64,000 nt of DNA from Actomonas aquatica (GTDB lineage: Bacteria; Verrucomicrobiota; Verrucomicrobiia; Opitutales; Opitutaceae). The notes beneath the pieces were generated by a model. That model had not been told where the DNA came from, searched no databases, and saw only the letters and a list, made by a program, of their open reading frames with translations. A program made the position numbers and the translations under genes. This document shows, in pieces, positions 8,552 through 18,108 of this stretch (its first letter is position 1; each line of letters opens with the position of its first letter). The stretch lies in the NCBI RefSeq assembly GCF_019679435.2, contig NZ_CP139781.1:5390001-5454000 (forward strand). Direction: 5' to 3'.

Positions 8552-9715
8552 ATGGTGAATCGTCTCTCTCTTCGACGTGGGTTGGGTCTGCTGAGCGCGC
8601 TTTGGGCGGTCGGCGCGTTGGCGTCGGCGTGGGCCGCGCCCGAGCCGGTCGACCGCGACGCTACGCCCGAGACGCGGGCGCTGTTGGCCAAGCTGCACTG
8701 GATCGGCTGGGAGAGCGGCCAGGTGATGTTTGGGCAGGAGTTCCCCCTCAGCTACGATCGCCGCGAGGTGGGTTACCTCGATGTGGAGCAGTCGGACATC
8801 AAGGACGTCGTGGGCGATCATCCGGCGGTGCACGGGTCGGACTTCCACTTCCTCATCGATAAGGATCGCCACGAACGTTTCGCCCACCTGCGGGCCGCGC
8901 GCCGCGCCTACGCCGATGGCGCCATGGTCACGCTCGATTACCATTGGCTCGGCCGTTACGGCGCTTCGCACAACTGGGACGAGCGCGACGCCCAGATCCT
9001 CCATCACGTCGTGACCGGCGATGACTCCACCGGCGACGTGACCTGGTTCTACGAGCAACTCGATGAGGTCGTGCGTGTCATCAACGAGGAGCTGGGGTTT
9101 CCCATCGTGTTTCGCCCGCTGCACGAGATGAACGGCAATTGGTTCTGGTGGGGCAGCCGATTGGAGGGCGGGCCGACCACCTACGCGCAGGCCTACCGAA
9201 TCCTCGTCGACTACATCCGTGCGCGCACCGACCTCGTGCTCTTCGCCTGGTCGCCCGACAAGTCACTCGCGACCGAATATTATCCGGGCGACGACTACGT
9301 GGATGTCATCGGGATCGACGGCTACGGTCCGGGTCGCGAGGGCAATGACCACTTCACCGTCGAAGCCATGGTAGCGGTGCTCGAAGCTGCGACGGACTTC
9401 GCCGCCGAGCACGGCAAGGTCGCCGCCTTCACCGAGACGGGTTACCACACCCACGGCGAAATCGCCTACCACACCGAGCAACCCGACTGGTGGACGCGCA
9501 GCGTGCTTGAGCCGATTTATGCGTCCGAGAAAGCCCGGCGTATCGCGTGGATCCTTACCTGGATCAACGCCCACTGGTCCGGTCCCTACACCCCGCACGC
9601 CGAATCGCCCGCCGCTTCGCAGGACGCCTTCCGCGCCTTCCACGCCGACCCCCGCACCCTCTTCCAACGCGACGTCGCGAAGCTCAAGCTCTACGAACCG
9701 CCCGCCGAGCAGTGA
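8552..9715 (+). CDS. glycoside hydrolase family 26 (beta-mannanase type), secreted
   Basis: The 387-residue enzyme is a GH26 retaining endo-glycosidase, most often a beta-1,4-mannanase. Start at 8552 gives a clean signal peptide (two arginines, a hydrophobic core, ALASAWA cleavage region). The family motif HEMNGNWFWW holds the acid/base glutamate (about E192) and AFTETGYHTHG holds the nucleophile (about E295); both are present. An upstream in-frame ATG at 8516 would put 12 non-signal residues in front and is not favoured. The gene stands alone and suits a polysaccharide-degrading lifestyle. It may instead act on other beta-mannosidic or mixed-linkage glucans. Confidence 0.93.
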   Translation: MVNRLSLRRGLGLLSALWAVGALASAWAAPEPVDRDATPETRALLAKLHWIGWESGQVMFGQEFPLSYDRREVGYLDVEQSDIKDVVGDHPAVHGSDFHFLIDKDRHERFAHLRAARRAYADGAMVTLDYHWLGRYGASHNWDERDAQILHHVVTGDDSTGDVTWFYEQLDEVVRVINEELGFPIVFRPLHEMNGNWFWWGSRLEGGPTTYAQAYRILVDYIRARTDLVLFAWSPDKSLATEYYPGDDYVDVIGIDGYGPGREGNDHFTVEAMVAVLEAATDFAAEHGKVAAFTETGYHTHGEIAYHTEQPDWWTRSVLEPIYASEKARRIAWILTWINAHWSGPYTPHAESPAASQDAFRAFHADPRTLFQRDVAKLKLYEPPAEQ

Positions 9716-9716
9716 G

Positions 9717-9882
9717 TTTTTTAACCACAGATCCTCCGTCGCTCTTCGAGCTATGGCGGACAAGTGAACACGGATCGGCTCCACTACCGTTCCGCCCAAC
9801 AGAATTTTTATTTTCGTGATTCACGGTTCAGTGCGTAGCCGGTAGGCGAAGCTATCCGTGTCCATCCGTGGTTAAAAAAGAA
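9717..9882. repeat. repeat A copy with repeat B nested in its left arm
   Basis: The left arm reads AACCACAG, is interrupted at about 9729-9763 by a family B palindrome (CTCCGTCGCTCTTCGAGCTA, then TGGCGGACA), and resumes TGAACACGG. The right arm (CCATCCGTGGTTAAAAAA) ends at 9882, ten bases before the next gene. Confidence 0.85.
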
Positions 9883-9892
9883 CCCGTCCTGC

Positions 9893-10858
9893 ATGCCTTT
9901 GATTGAATCGAGTTATCGGCCGCCGTGGTGGTTGCGGAGTGGGCATGGGTTGTCGATCGTGCCGGCGGTGTGGCGTCGGGTGCCGGAGCTGAACGCGGTG
10001 CGGGAACGCATCGCGACGCCGGATGCGGATTTTCTCGATCTGGATATCGTCCGCCAAGGTGCGCCGCGGGTCGCGATCCTGTCGCATGGCCTGGAGGGCA
10101 GTTCGCAGTCGGTCTACATCCGGGGTATGGCGCGGGCGCTGGGACGCGCGGGCTGGGATGTGATCGCGTGGAACTGCCGCGGCTGCAGCGGTGAACTCAA
10201 TCGCCAACTCCGTTTTTATCACAGCGGCGCGAGTGAGGATCTGGCGGTGGTGGTGGACCACGCGCTGGCTCAGTCGACCTGGCAGGAGGTGGCGCTGGTG
10301 GGGTTCAGTCTCGGCGGCAACATGACGCTCAAATACCTCGGCGAGCGCGGCGCGGCGGTCGACCCGCGTATCCGCACGGCGGTGACGTTTTCGGTGCCTT
10401 GTGATCTGACGGCGAGCTCGGAGCGATTGGCCCACTGGAGCAACCGGCTCTACATGGAGCGGTTCATGCGCACGCTGCGGGCCAAGGTGCGGGAAAAGGC
10501 GCCGCGCTTTCCGGGGCAGCTGGCGACGGCCGGCTTGGAGGCGATGCGCACCTTTGCCGACTTCGACGAGCACTACACCGCGCCGCTGCACGGTTTCGCC
10601 GGAGCCCGCGATTATTGGGCGCGGTGCGGCAGTATCCGTTTTCTGGATGCGATCCGCGTGCGCACGCTGCTGGTCAATGCGCGCGATGATCCGTTCCTGG
10701 CCGGCCGCTGCTGGCCGGAGGACGTAGCCCGCGACCACGCCTGGCTGCACCTGGAGACCCCAAAGCACGGCGGCCACGTCGGCTTCGTCGGCCGCGGCGG
10801 AGGAAGCGACGATGAATACTGGTCCGAAACCCGCGCCGTGACCTTCCTGAATCGGTGA
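9893..10858 (+). CDS. alpha/beta hydrolase, YheT family
   Basis: A 321-residue cytoplasmic alpha/beta hydrolase of the YheT/UPF0017 group. It begins with the typical YRPPWWLRSGHGLSI stretch (these proteins commonly open with a P-x-W-L-x-N-GH segment), has HGLEGSSQSVYIRGMA as oxyanion region, the nucleophile elbow VGFSLGGNM (Ser near residue 140), and a late PKHGGHVGFVGR with the catalytic histidine. The acidic residue is likely in NARDDPF. The physiological ester substrate is unknown for the family. It is enclosed by family A and C repeats on both sides, so it is probably monocistronic. Confidence 0.92.
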   Translation: MPLIESSYRPPWWLRSGHGLSIVPAVWRRVPELNAVRERIATPDADFLDLDIVRQGAPRVAILSHGLEGSSQSVYIRGMARALGRAGWDVIAWNCRGCSGELNRQLRFYHSGASEDLAVVVDHALAQSTWQEVALVGFSLGGNMTLKYLGERGAAVDPRIRTAVTFSVPCDLTASSERLAHWSNRLYMERFMRTLRAKVREKAPRFPGQLATAGLEAMRTFADFDEHYTAPLHGFAGARDYWARCGSIRFLDAIRVRTLLVNARDDPFLAGRCWPEDVARDHAWLHLETPKHGGHVGFVGRGGGSDDEYWSETRAVTFLNR

Positions 10859-11145
10859 GGCAGAGCGTTTTAACGCAAAGGCAGCAAAGGGCGCAGAGAT
10901 CGCAAAGCCACTCCACCGCAGTTTTTTTTACCACAGATGGCTCCGTCCCGCAGGCGCGGGACTACGCACTGAAGAGGTTATTCATCCGAGACGATGAACC
11001 GGTAGGTGAATCGCCATCTGTGTTTATCCGTGTTCATCCGTGGTTAAAAAACAGCGCCCTACCGGCCTCTGGAGGGTCTGTGGTTAAGGATCTCGATGCC
11101 TCTCGGCATCTGCGCTGATCTGCGTGATCTGCGGTTGAGATCCGG
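10859..11145. repeat. repeat cluster: family C then family A with a nested short palindrome
   Basis: A C-type AACGCAAAGGCAGCAAAGG lies at about 10871. It is followed by a full repeat A (10923-11051) in which the usual CCTACCGGCTACG centre of the left arm is replaced by the small hairpin GTCCCGCAGGCGCGGGAC (about 10948-10965). A further CTGCGCTGATCTGCGTGATC stretch follows. Confidence 0.8.
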
Positions 11146-13392
11146 TCAGCCCCACGGGGTGCGGGAGAATTCCATTTCCTGGCGGCCGGAGAGAACGTGG
11201 CGCAGGACGCGCACGAGGTCGCGTTGGGCGAAGGGTTTTTGCAGCACGGCGGCGACGCCGAGCTCCCGCAACTCCTCCACCTCCTCCTTGTTCATGTAAC
11301 CACTGGCGATGATGAACTGCGCGCGCTGCGCGAGGTCGCGGGCGTGGCTGATCAACGTCGCGCCCCCCATTTCCGGCATGTCGCGATCGGTGATGATGAG
11401 GTCGATCGCATTGCCTTGGTCCTGCAGGATTTTGAGCGCTTCGTTACCGTTGGCGGCGGCGATGACCCGGAAGCCGAGACCGCTGATCACGTTGCGGCCG
11501 ACTTCGCGGATCGAAGCCTGATCGTCGACCAGCAGGACGAGGCGGCCGTCGCCCTTCATCAACGGTTCGGCAAAGGGCGAGCGGGTTTCGTCGGTCGCGA
11601 GCGATTCGAGCGTGGGCACGAAGAGCGTGAAGGTGGTGCCTTCGCCGACGGTGGAATCGAGCAACAACTCGCCGTTGTGGTCGCGCACGATACTCATGGC
11701 GGTGGCGAGACCGAGGCCCGTGCCCTTGCCCGTCTCCTTGGTGCTGAAAAACGGTTCGAAAACGTAGGGCAGGATGTCCGGCGAAATGCCGGTGCCGGTG
11801 TCGCGCACCTCGACGCGCACGTAGTCGCCGGGATCGAGTCGGGCGCCGACCGGCACGGTCTCGGCGGTGAGGCTCACGTTGCGCATCTTCAGCACGAGTT
11901 CGCCGCCGTCGGGCATGGCGTCGCGCGCATTCACGCAGAGATTGAGCAGCACCTGATGCAACTGGGTGGGATCGCCGTGCACGGGCGCGAGGTCGGGCGG
12001 GTAGTCGAAGGTGACGGCGATGTTTTTGGGGAAGGTATTGCCGACCAGTTTGTGGATCTCGTTGGCAAGGTGGCGCAGCTTGACGGTGACGTGCTTGGCG
12101 CTGGCGCCCTTGGCGAAGCTGAGGAGCTGTTTGACCATGTCGGCGCCGCGGTTGCTGCTCACTTCCATGGCTTCGATGATGGAGCTCGATTCCGGGTAGC
12201 GGGACTTGAGCAACTCGATCGCCATGAGCACGGGCGCGAGGGCGTTGTTGAGGTCGTGGGCGATGCCGCCGGCGAGCATGCCGATGCTCTCCATACGTTG
12301 CGCGCGCAGGGAAGTGGCTTCGGCCTGTTTGCGCTCGGTGATATCGTGCAACACCACGACGGCGCCGAGCTTGTTGCCGTCGGCATCCAACAACGGATCA
12401 CCCGCGGCGAGCAGGAAACGGGGGGCGCGGCCCGGCACGACGATGGTCATCTCGGCGGCGCGCACGCGCTCACCGCGTAGGGCGCGCAGCAAGGGCACAC
12501 GGTCGGCGGGCAGGCGGGTGCTGCCGTCGCTCTCGTAGAGATCGTAGGTGGAGCCCCACTCCGTTGGTTCGGTCGGGGCGATATCCTGGCCGTGCCACTC
12601 GCGGGCCACCTTGTTGAAGAAGGTCAACCGTCCCTCGGCGTCGCAGGCGACCACGCCCTCGGCGAGGTTTTCGAGGATGGTTTCGAGCAGGCCCTGTTGA
12701 TGGTCGAGCGCCTGCTTCGCCTCCTGCTCCTGACTCAGGTCGCGGATGACCATGACGAAGCCCTGCAACTGGCCCTGCTCGTCGTGCAGCGGGTTGAGGA
12801 CGACGTGGGCAGGGTAAATGGTGCCGTCGCCGCGGCGGCGCGGGGAACGCGTCTCGAGGCGACCGGTGCGCACGGCCTCGCGCAGGTCGATCGCGGGGCA
12901 GCCGTTGGCGGCGTCGGCGGGCGGGTAAAAACAGTCGAGCGATTTGCCGACAACCTCCTGCGCGCTGAAGCGTTTGGCGCGGGCCGCGACGTCGTTCCAG
13001 CTCATCACGCGACCCTCGGGATCGAGCATGATGAGGCAGTAATCGCGCAGGCCGTCGACCAGCATGCGGAATTGGGATTCGCTCTCGTGCTGGGCGCGGG
13101 CGCCCTCGCCAAGGCGGCGTTCGAGGTCGGTGTTGAGTTGCTCCAGTTCGGCCACGCGGCGCGTGAGGGTGGCGGCGGCGGCGGACTGGGCGTCGAGGTC
13201 GGTCTGGAGGCGTTGCTCGTGCTGGCGTGAGCGGCGGGCGCGGGTCCACATCAGCGCACAGCCTGCGAGACCGGCCACCGCGACGCCGCCCAACAGCAGC
13301 GCGGGCATCGCGTCGGCGGACAGCAGGGCCAGCCCTGGTGTGGTCACACCAAGGTCGCCAAAGCTCGCGAGAGGATGGAAAGGGGAGGACAT
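11146..13392 (-). CDS. hybrid sensor histidine kinase: TM, coiled coil, two PAS, HisKA-HATPase, receiver
   Basis: The 748-residue protein has a single N-terminal membrane helix (about residues 28-50), a coiled coil (LTRRVAELEQLNTDLERRL), PAS 1 (FRMLVDGLRDYCLIMLDPEGRVMSWN), PAS 2 (LETILENLAEGVVACDAEGRLTFFN), a histidine box GMLAGGIAHDLNNALAP, and HATPase N and G boxes (LLNLCVNARDAMPDGG; DTGTGISPDIL; GKGTGLGLATAMSIV). A C-terminal receiver has VLLVDDQASIRE and ITDRDMPEMGG with the phospho-acceptor aspartate. It would sense an intracellular or membrane-proximal signal and phosphotransfer to its own receiver. No partner regulator is adjacent. Confidence 0.94.
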   Translation of the reverse strand: MSSPFHPLASFGDLGVTTPGLALLSADAMPALLLGGVAVAGLAGCALMWTRARRSRQHEQRLQTDLDAQSAAAATLTRRVAELEQLNTDLERRLGEGARAQHESESQFRMLVDGLRDYCLIMLDPEGRVMSWNDVAARAKRFSAQEVVGKSLDCFYPPADAANGCPAIDLREAVRTGRLETRSPRRRGDGTIYPAHVVLNPLHDEQGQLQGFVMVIRDLSQEQEAKQALDHQQGLLETILENLAEGVVACDAEGRLTFFNKVAREWHGQDIAPTEPTEWGSTYDLYESDGSTRLPADRVPLLRALRGERVRAAEMTIVVPGRAPRFLLAAGDPLLDADGNKLGAVVVLHDITERKQAEATSLRAQRMESIGMLAGGIAHDLNNALAPVLMAIELLKSRYPESSSIIEAMEVSSNRGADMVKQLLSFAKGASAKHVTVKLRHLANEIHKLVGNTFPKNIAVTFDYPPDLAPVHGDPTQLHQVLLNLCVNARDAMPDGGELVLKMRNVSLTAETVPVGARLDPGDYVRVEVRDTGTGISPDILPYVFEPFFSTKETGKGTGLGLATAMSIVRDHNGELLLDSTVGEGTTFTLFVPTLESLATDETRSPFAEPLMKGDGRLVLLVDDQASIREVGRNVISGLGFRVIAAANGNEALKILQDQGNAIDLIITDRDMPEMGGATLISHARDLAQRAQFIIASGYMNKEEVEELRELGVAAVLQKPFAQRDLVRVLRHVLSGRQEMEFSRTPWG

Positions 13393-13691
13393 GCCGAAAC
13401 GAACCGAAGGAACCCAGAGGGCAGGGAATACTCCCCGGTGATCACCCCATCGATCCTCAAATCATGCAAACGGTTCGTTTCGGTCCGGCTTTAGGAATTG
13501 GTCCTAGGATAAATGCGCTCGGCAGGAGCGCTGCCATGAAGGAAGACCTGCCTCACAGCTTTGGTATCTCCTCTGTCCGCCATAGCTCGTAGAGCGAAGG
13601 AGGATGCGGTCTCGGTGTAAAAAAAATTTCGCCCTGTCCGCCATAGCTCGCAGCGCGACGGCGGATGCCTCGCGGCATCTTCGACCCGCCC
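13393..13691. repeat. repeat cluster, two family B palindromes
   Basis: Two B elements lie at about 13573-13608 and 13635-13667, both reading CTGTCCGCCATAGCTCG at the left and ending GGAGGATGC or GGCGGATGC. The arms pair TCCGCCATAGCTC with GAGCGACGGAGGA-type sequence. No other feature was seen. Confidence 0.75.
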
Positions 13692-13730
13692 GCAAACAAA
13701 ACGGCTCCCCGGTGGTGGACCGGGGAGCCG
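13692..13730 (-). terminator. terminator of the CHRD-fasciclin gene
   Basis: An 11-bp perfect stem (13702-13712 with 13720-13730) has a T-rich run on its 3' side when read on the minus strand (TTTTGTTTG). It lies about 55 bp beyond the stop codon at 13786. Confidence 0.8.
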
Positions 13731-13785
13731 CGGCAAACGGAGGACGTCGTCGCGACGTCGCTCATGCTAAATCGCTTCGCCGTTA

Positions 13786-15036
13786 TTACGGCATCAGCAC
13801 GGAGTCGATGCTGTGGATGACGCCGTTGGAGGTCTGGATGTCGACCTCGGTGATCGCGGCGGCATTCACCATCGGACCGCTGGCCGGCAGCGTGATGGTC
13901 ACGTCGCTGCCCTGCAGGGTCGAGACAGAGAGGTTGTCGCTCAGGTCACCCGCCATCACCGAGCCCGAGAGCACGTGGTAGAGCAGGAGGGACTGCAGGT
14001 CGGCCACGTTGGCCGGGAGGAGCAGGTTGTCGAGGGTGCCCGCCGGCAACGCGGCAAAGGCAGCGTCGGTCGGCGCGAAGACCGTGAACGGACCCGGGCC
14101 CATGAGCACGCCGTCGAGACCGGCGGCTTCGATCGCGGCGACCAGCGTGTCGTGTTGGCCGGTGGCGGAGAGCACGGCGACGAGGTCGTCCATGCCGAGC
14201 ACATACACCTCGAGCACGGCGACACCGGCGCCCTTGGAGGAGTCCACCTGAGTGGTGTAGGAGCCGGCCGGGAGGGTGGCCACGATGGCGGCATCACTGT
14301 CGACGAGCGGCGCAAAGCCGGTGCTCTGCACGTTGGCCGACTGGGTCAGCTTCCAATCATCGTTGCTGGCGATCAAAACTTCGCCGCTGTTGTAGAGCTC
14401 GATGGCGGCGTCGGGCAGGGCATTGTTGATGCCGAAGTCCTGCAGGCTCTCGCCCATGGCGCGGATGAGGACCTTGGTTTCGGTGCCGAGCACAAAACCA
14501 CCGATGATGGTGCCCACGCGGCCATTGCCGGGATTGATGAGGCCGCGGGCGGAGTAATTGAGCGCGGTGATGCGACCGTCGATCTGGCGGTTGAGCTGAC
14601 CGCGAAGTTCACCACCGGGATTTATCGCGGTGTGGATGTTCACGTAGGCCTCACCGGCGAGCAGGGCCTCCAGGTCGCCATCGTAGTCACCGCTGAAGGT
14701 GCCGGCGTAGAAACCACCGGCGGCGGCGGTATAGGACGAGAAGTCACCGAGACCGATGGCCACGGCGCCGTTGGAGCCGGCGGCGGCCTCATGAATGTGG
14801 GAACCGGTGATGGCTCCGCTGAGGCCCGTCGTGGTGACGGACAAGGTGTAGGTGTTGGTCTCCGGGTAGAGCCACAGCTCGGCCGTGCCGGTAGCGTCGG
14901 TCGAGACGGCTGGCACCTCGTTGTCGCCGCTCAGTTCCGCGACGAAGCGGATGGGCGTATAGTGGGCGGCAAAGGCGGTGCTTGCGGCAAGTAGGCAGCC
15001 AAGTCCCAGGCCAAGGATCAGTTTGTTCAGTTTCAT
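13786..15036 (-). CDS. secreted CHRD-domain and fasciclin-domain protein
   Basis: The 416-residue protein begins at 15036 with a signal peptide ([20 protein letters not shown], cleavage near AFA-AH). Residues about 25-150 form a CHRD domain ([20 protein letters not shown], then [13 protein letters not shown] and [14 protein letters not shown]). The middle (about 150-280) is an unassigned beta-rich region ([27 protein letters not shown]). The last ~130 residues are a fasciclin domain ([21 protein letters not shown]... HVLSG... [27 protein letters not shown]). Such proteins act in adhesion or as extracellular matrix components. A longer frame to 15138 adds 34 residues with no signal-peptide character and was not used. 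Confidence 0.93.
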   Translation of the reverse strand: MKLNKLILGLGLGCLLAASTAFAAHYTPIRFVAELSGDNEVPAVSTDATGTAELWLYPETNTYTLSVTTTGLSGAITGSHIHEAAAGSNGAVAIGLGDFSSYTAAAGGFYAGTFSGDYDGDLEALLAGEAYVNIHTAINPGGELRGQLNRQIDGRITALNYSARGLINPGNGRVGTIIGGFVLGTETKVLIRAMGESLQDFGINNALPDAAIELYNSGEVLIASNDDWKLTQSANVQSTGFAPLVDSDAAIVATLPAGSYTTQVDSSKGAGVAVLEVYVLGMDDLVAVLSATGQHDTLVAAIEAAGLDGVLMGPGPFTVFAPTDAAFAALPAGTLDNLLLPANVADLQSLLLYHVLSGSVMAGDLSDNLSVSTLQGSDVTITLPASGPMVNAAAITEVDIQTSNGVIHSIDSVLMP

Positions 15037-15760
15037 AAGGGTGTCTTTGCAGGGGTTGAGCAGCCTGTCGTGAAGGGCGCGGAACGTCCGCTCGTGCCTC
15101 GGCAGGCTGAGGGCGTCACCGTCGTCGCGGCGGCCCAAGGTTGGTGTTTACTCCCTGTTCCAACATGACCGCGGCGGGATGGTTCATGAATAAAACCACA
15201 ATTTGTGCAATTGCCCCCATACGGGCCTAGTGCGAGGTAGGGTCAGGTGTCCGTGGTGGTGCAATCTGCACCAAATCAGCAGGTTAAATCAGAAAAATGC
15301 ACGATGCGTGGAGCCGAGAAGCCGGCGCGGCGTGGGCCCACGAAACGGACCAAAGGCACGAAAGAGGAATACCCGTCCAACGTGGGTTTTGCACGGAGGC
15401 AACGGAGGAGGGGAGGGAAAGAACGGAGACCGAGAGGCAGGTGGGGGATGGGACCACGAAACACACGAAAGACACGAAAATGGAATACCCGTCCGAAGTG
15501 GTATTTTAACGCACGGATCCTCCTTCGCTCTTCGAGCTATGGCGGACAAGTGGACACAGATCCTCCGTCGCTCTACGAGCTATGGCGGACAGGTGGCGAT
15601 TCACCTACCGGCTCATCGTTTTGTCGGATTGGCTGGTCTCTATGAGTAGACAGGAAACGACCTGTGCGCCGAGATCAGGCGAAGGAGTAATCCATCCGTA
15701 GTTTACAAGCAGCCCCTTCGTCCGCTCGCCATCGCCCGACGCGCTAGCGCGGACTGGAGG
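15037..15760. repeat. repeat-rich intergenic region (families D and B)
   Basis: No gene was found. At about 15335-15490 there are CACGAAACGGACCAAAGGCA- and ACGAAACACACGAAAGACAC-type D repeats. Two tandem B palindromes lie at about 15517-15548 and 15559-15591, joined by a fragment of repeat A (GTGGACACAGAT) and followed by more A sequence (GGCGATTCACCTACCGG). Confidence 0.75.
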
Positions 15761-15771
15761 GGCCCCAAACC

Positions 15772-15883
15772 CAGGTAGCTACGAGCGTGAGCGAGTGGAT
15801 GGGATGCAGTGTTGTTGAGTGGCAACCCCACGTGGGCGGAGCGGACTGGCTGAAATTCAAGAATATAAGATTGACCCCTTCGG
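15772..15883 (+). repeat. composite element E-F, copy 1
   Basis: It starts TAGCTACGAGCGTGAGCGAG, continues TGGATGGG and GTGGCAACCCCACGT, and ends ATTCAAGAATATAAGATTGA followed by CCCCTT. Copies 2 and 3 lie at 16012-16134 and 17510-17625 in the same orientation. Confidence 0.8.
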
Positions 15884-16011
15884 ATTGTAGGAACGGGCAG
15901 AATTTGGAACCGCAGCGGACGCAGATCATCGCGGAGCCTCGCCAGTGGGTCCGTTTTTACGCATGCCTCGTTGATCGAGGAGCCATGGTGCACTGCGAGG
16001 GGAGCAACGCC

Positions 16012-16134
16012 ACGTGGCTACGAGCGTGAGTGAGTGGATGGGGCGGTGGCTCGGAAGCGGTGTGGCACGGTGGTCACCACAGGTCGAGCGGAGAGGTCTG
16101 GCCGATATTCAAGAATATAAGATTGACCCCTTAG
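16012..16134 (+). repeat. composite element E-F, copy 2
   Basis: Begins GGCTACGAGCGTGAGTGAGT and ends with the same 26-base tail as copy 1. It stops one base short of the stop codon of the minus-strand gene at 16136, so the 3' end of that gene abuts the element. Confidence 0.8.
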
Positions 16135-16135
16135 G

Positions 16136-17332
16136 CTAGAGCTTGCGGATGACGATGCGGTCGCTGGTGTTCTGACCGTCTTTGTATTCGGACTTGAGCG
16201 TGAGGACTTTGCCGTCCTCCAGTAGGGCGAATTTTTCCATGGCGGGGAGGGTGTTTTTATCGTCCTTCGCGGCGGGCAGGGTGCAGCGACCTTCGGACTC
16301 CATCACGCCCAGGATCGTCTCGCCATAGTCGATTTGGACTGCGAGGCGTTGGTCGCCCTGACAAAACCGGAGCTTCTTGATGCTGCGGCAAGCAAAGGTT
16401 TCCCGCAGGTCGAGCTCCTGAATGATCGTCGGATCGGGCAGGGAGATCAGGTAGAGCATACCGATGGCTGTGCCGACCGCCGCGATGTCACCACTATCCG
16501 CGATGGCGACCGATTCGATCTGATTGGTGGGGGCCGGCCGATTGTAATTATCCTGGTGAACGCGGGGCAGTTGCAGGGCACCCACTTGCGTCATGGCCGC
16601 GATGTCGTAGACCAGCAAGCAGCCGTTGCGGGAGCCGCAGACGAAGCGGTTGCGCCGGGAATTCATGGCGCTGGCGTGCTCCAGATATTCGTCGAAACCA
16701 TCGCGTCCGCCCCCCCGCTGCTGGGCCACGGCTTGATCCAGTTTGATGCCGACCGGACCGGAGATGATTTGGTTGTCGCAGAGCCAGCGGTCGAGCTGCG
16801 ATCCGGTGTAGGCGCGGGCGTCCCACTGGTCGAACAGTGCGATGTTGTTGCCCCCTCCGGCCACATGAACCGTGCCCCCGTGGCAGTGTTCACCGTGCAT
16901 GAAAAAGAGCCGCGACGGGGACCCGAAATCCAGCAGGTAGATTTTGCTGCCCCAAGCGAGCGAGATCAGGGTGCGGTGACCCACCCGGTGGGCGCGAAAG
17001 TAACTGGAGACCCCGTCGAACAGCTTGCCGTCACGCGGCGAGAGGTGGCGCAGCGGAGTCAGATTACTCTGCTCGTAGAACCGGATGGCCGCGCCGGTCA
17101 TGGTGAAACTCCGGGACTCGGCATCGCGGGTCATCTTGTATTCCCGGGTGATGATCAGTCCGTCGGCGGTCTGCGCCAGAATGTCGATACTGTGGGCACC
17201 GGGGGCGCGCTCAAATTCGCGCTGAGCCCAGTCCGATTCATCAAAGTGCTCCTGCCACTGTTTGATCGGGTCGTGGGTGAGGGTGATGGTTTTATTACCA
17301 CCACCGATCAGATTCAGGAGCGATTTGAGCAT
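16136..17332 (-). CDS. hypothetical beta-propeller-like protein
   Basis: The 398-residue protein has no signal peptide and no family I can name with certainty. Repeated short beta-strand blocks of WD40/YVTN flavour run through its second half (RFVCGSRNGCLLVYDIAAM, SVAIADSGDIAAVGTAIGML, KLRFCQGDQRLAVQIDYGE, KFALLEDGKVLTLKSEYKDG), which suggests a cytoplasmic beta-propeller. The N-terminus (MLKSLLNLIGGGNKTITLTH) is amphipathic. The gene is flanked by direct copies 2 and 3 of the E-F element, the former touching its stop codon. It could have been carried in with these repeats. Function unknown. Confidence 0.75.
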   Translation of the reverse strand: MLKSLLNLIGGGNKTITLTHDPIKQWQEHFDESDWAQREFERAPGAHSIDILAQTADGLIITREYKMTRDAESRSFTMTGAAIRFYEQSNLTPLRHLSPRDGKLFDGVSSYFRAHRVGHRTLISLAWGSKIYLLDFGSPSRLFFMHGEHCHGGTVHVAGGGNNIALFDQWDARAYTGSQLDRWLCDNQIISGPVGIKLDQAVAQQRGGGRDGFDEYLEHASAMNSRRNRFVCGSRNGCLLVYDIAAMTQVGALQLPRVHQDNYNRPAPTNQIESVAIADSGDIAAVGTAIGMLYLISLPDPTIIQELDLRETFACRSIKKLRFCQGDQRLAVQIDYGETILGVMESEGRCTLPAAKDDKNTLPAMEKFALLEDGKVLTLKSEYKDGQNTSDRIVIRKL

Positions 17333-17509
17333 CGCCGCACCTCACGGTGATGCGACGGAGGCGGCAATTTCAAAAGCCTGGCAACTGCCGACGGCCGACG
17401 TGGTATTACCGAAGGATAACCTAGGCCGGAATCGAACAAACGAAACTACTCCTCCGCGGCCCTTCCGACTGGGCTTAAGCACCCGGAAAACAAAGAAGGC
17501 CCAGCCGGA

Positions 17510-17625
17510 TGGTTTCGAGCGTGAGCAAGTGGATGGGGCAACGCGTCCGCCGTGATGTGGCGCGGTGGCAACCACACGTCCACCAAGCGGGCTGGCGGAT
17601 TCAAGAATATAAGATTGACCCCTTT
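17510..17625 (+). repeat. composite element E-F, copy 3
   Basis: Begins TTTCGAGCGTGAGCAAGTGG and ends with the shared ATTCAAGAATATAAGATTGA tail plus CCCCTT. It shares GTGGCAACCACACGT with copy 1. The remainder of the gap to 18108 holds a fragment of repeat A's right arm at about 17750-17776 and no gene. Confidence 0.8.
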
Positions 17626-18108
17626 GGCTTGGGAATTCGGGCTGAAAGCATCTGCCCTTATTGGCCTGATCTGCGGACTGAAATCCCTTCGCCTGTTTCG
17701 TGTCGTTGGTGTGTTTAGTGGGCGTTCCAACGCTGCCCCATAGCATCTGTGTTTTTCTGTGTCCATCTGTGGTTAAATACGCCGTGCCTGTCGGCTTGGC
17801 GGCCTTTGCTGCCTTGGTGTTTAAACTCGCCGCGGTGGTTTTGGCTGGCATTGGACGGGGGGATATAGATGGTTTCCCCCATTCGCCGCGCTGGCCTGGC
17901 CTCTGGTGTCGTCGGATTTTACCCCCCTGTCTTCGCTACGCTTCCTCCCGGTATGATTACCCTTTCGGCCAGATCCGTCTATCAGCCTGCCTGCGCGCGG
18001 GCAGGGCACGGGCAGTGGCGTGATTTCATGAGGACGCACCAGACCCGACTTGGCGCGGTGTGCTTCTAGCCCCACGAAACGATTACCCCCGATCCCCCCC
18101 CCATCCCT

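Noticed and set aside
17342..17851. 169-codon minus-strand frame
   Set aside because: Made of repeat-derived sequence (E-F element and repeat A pieces), no coherent protein.
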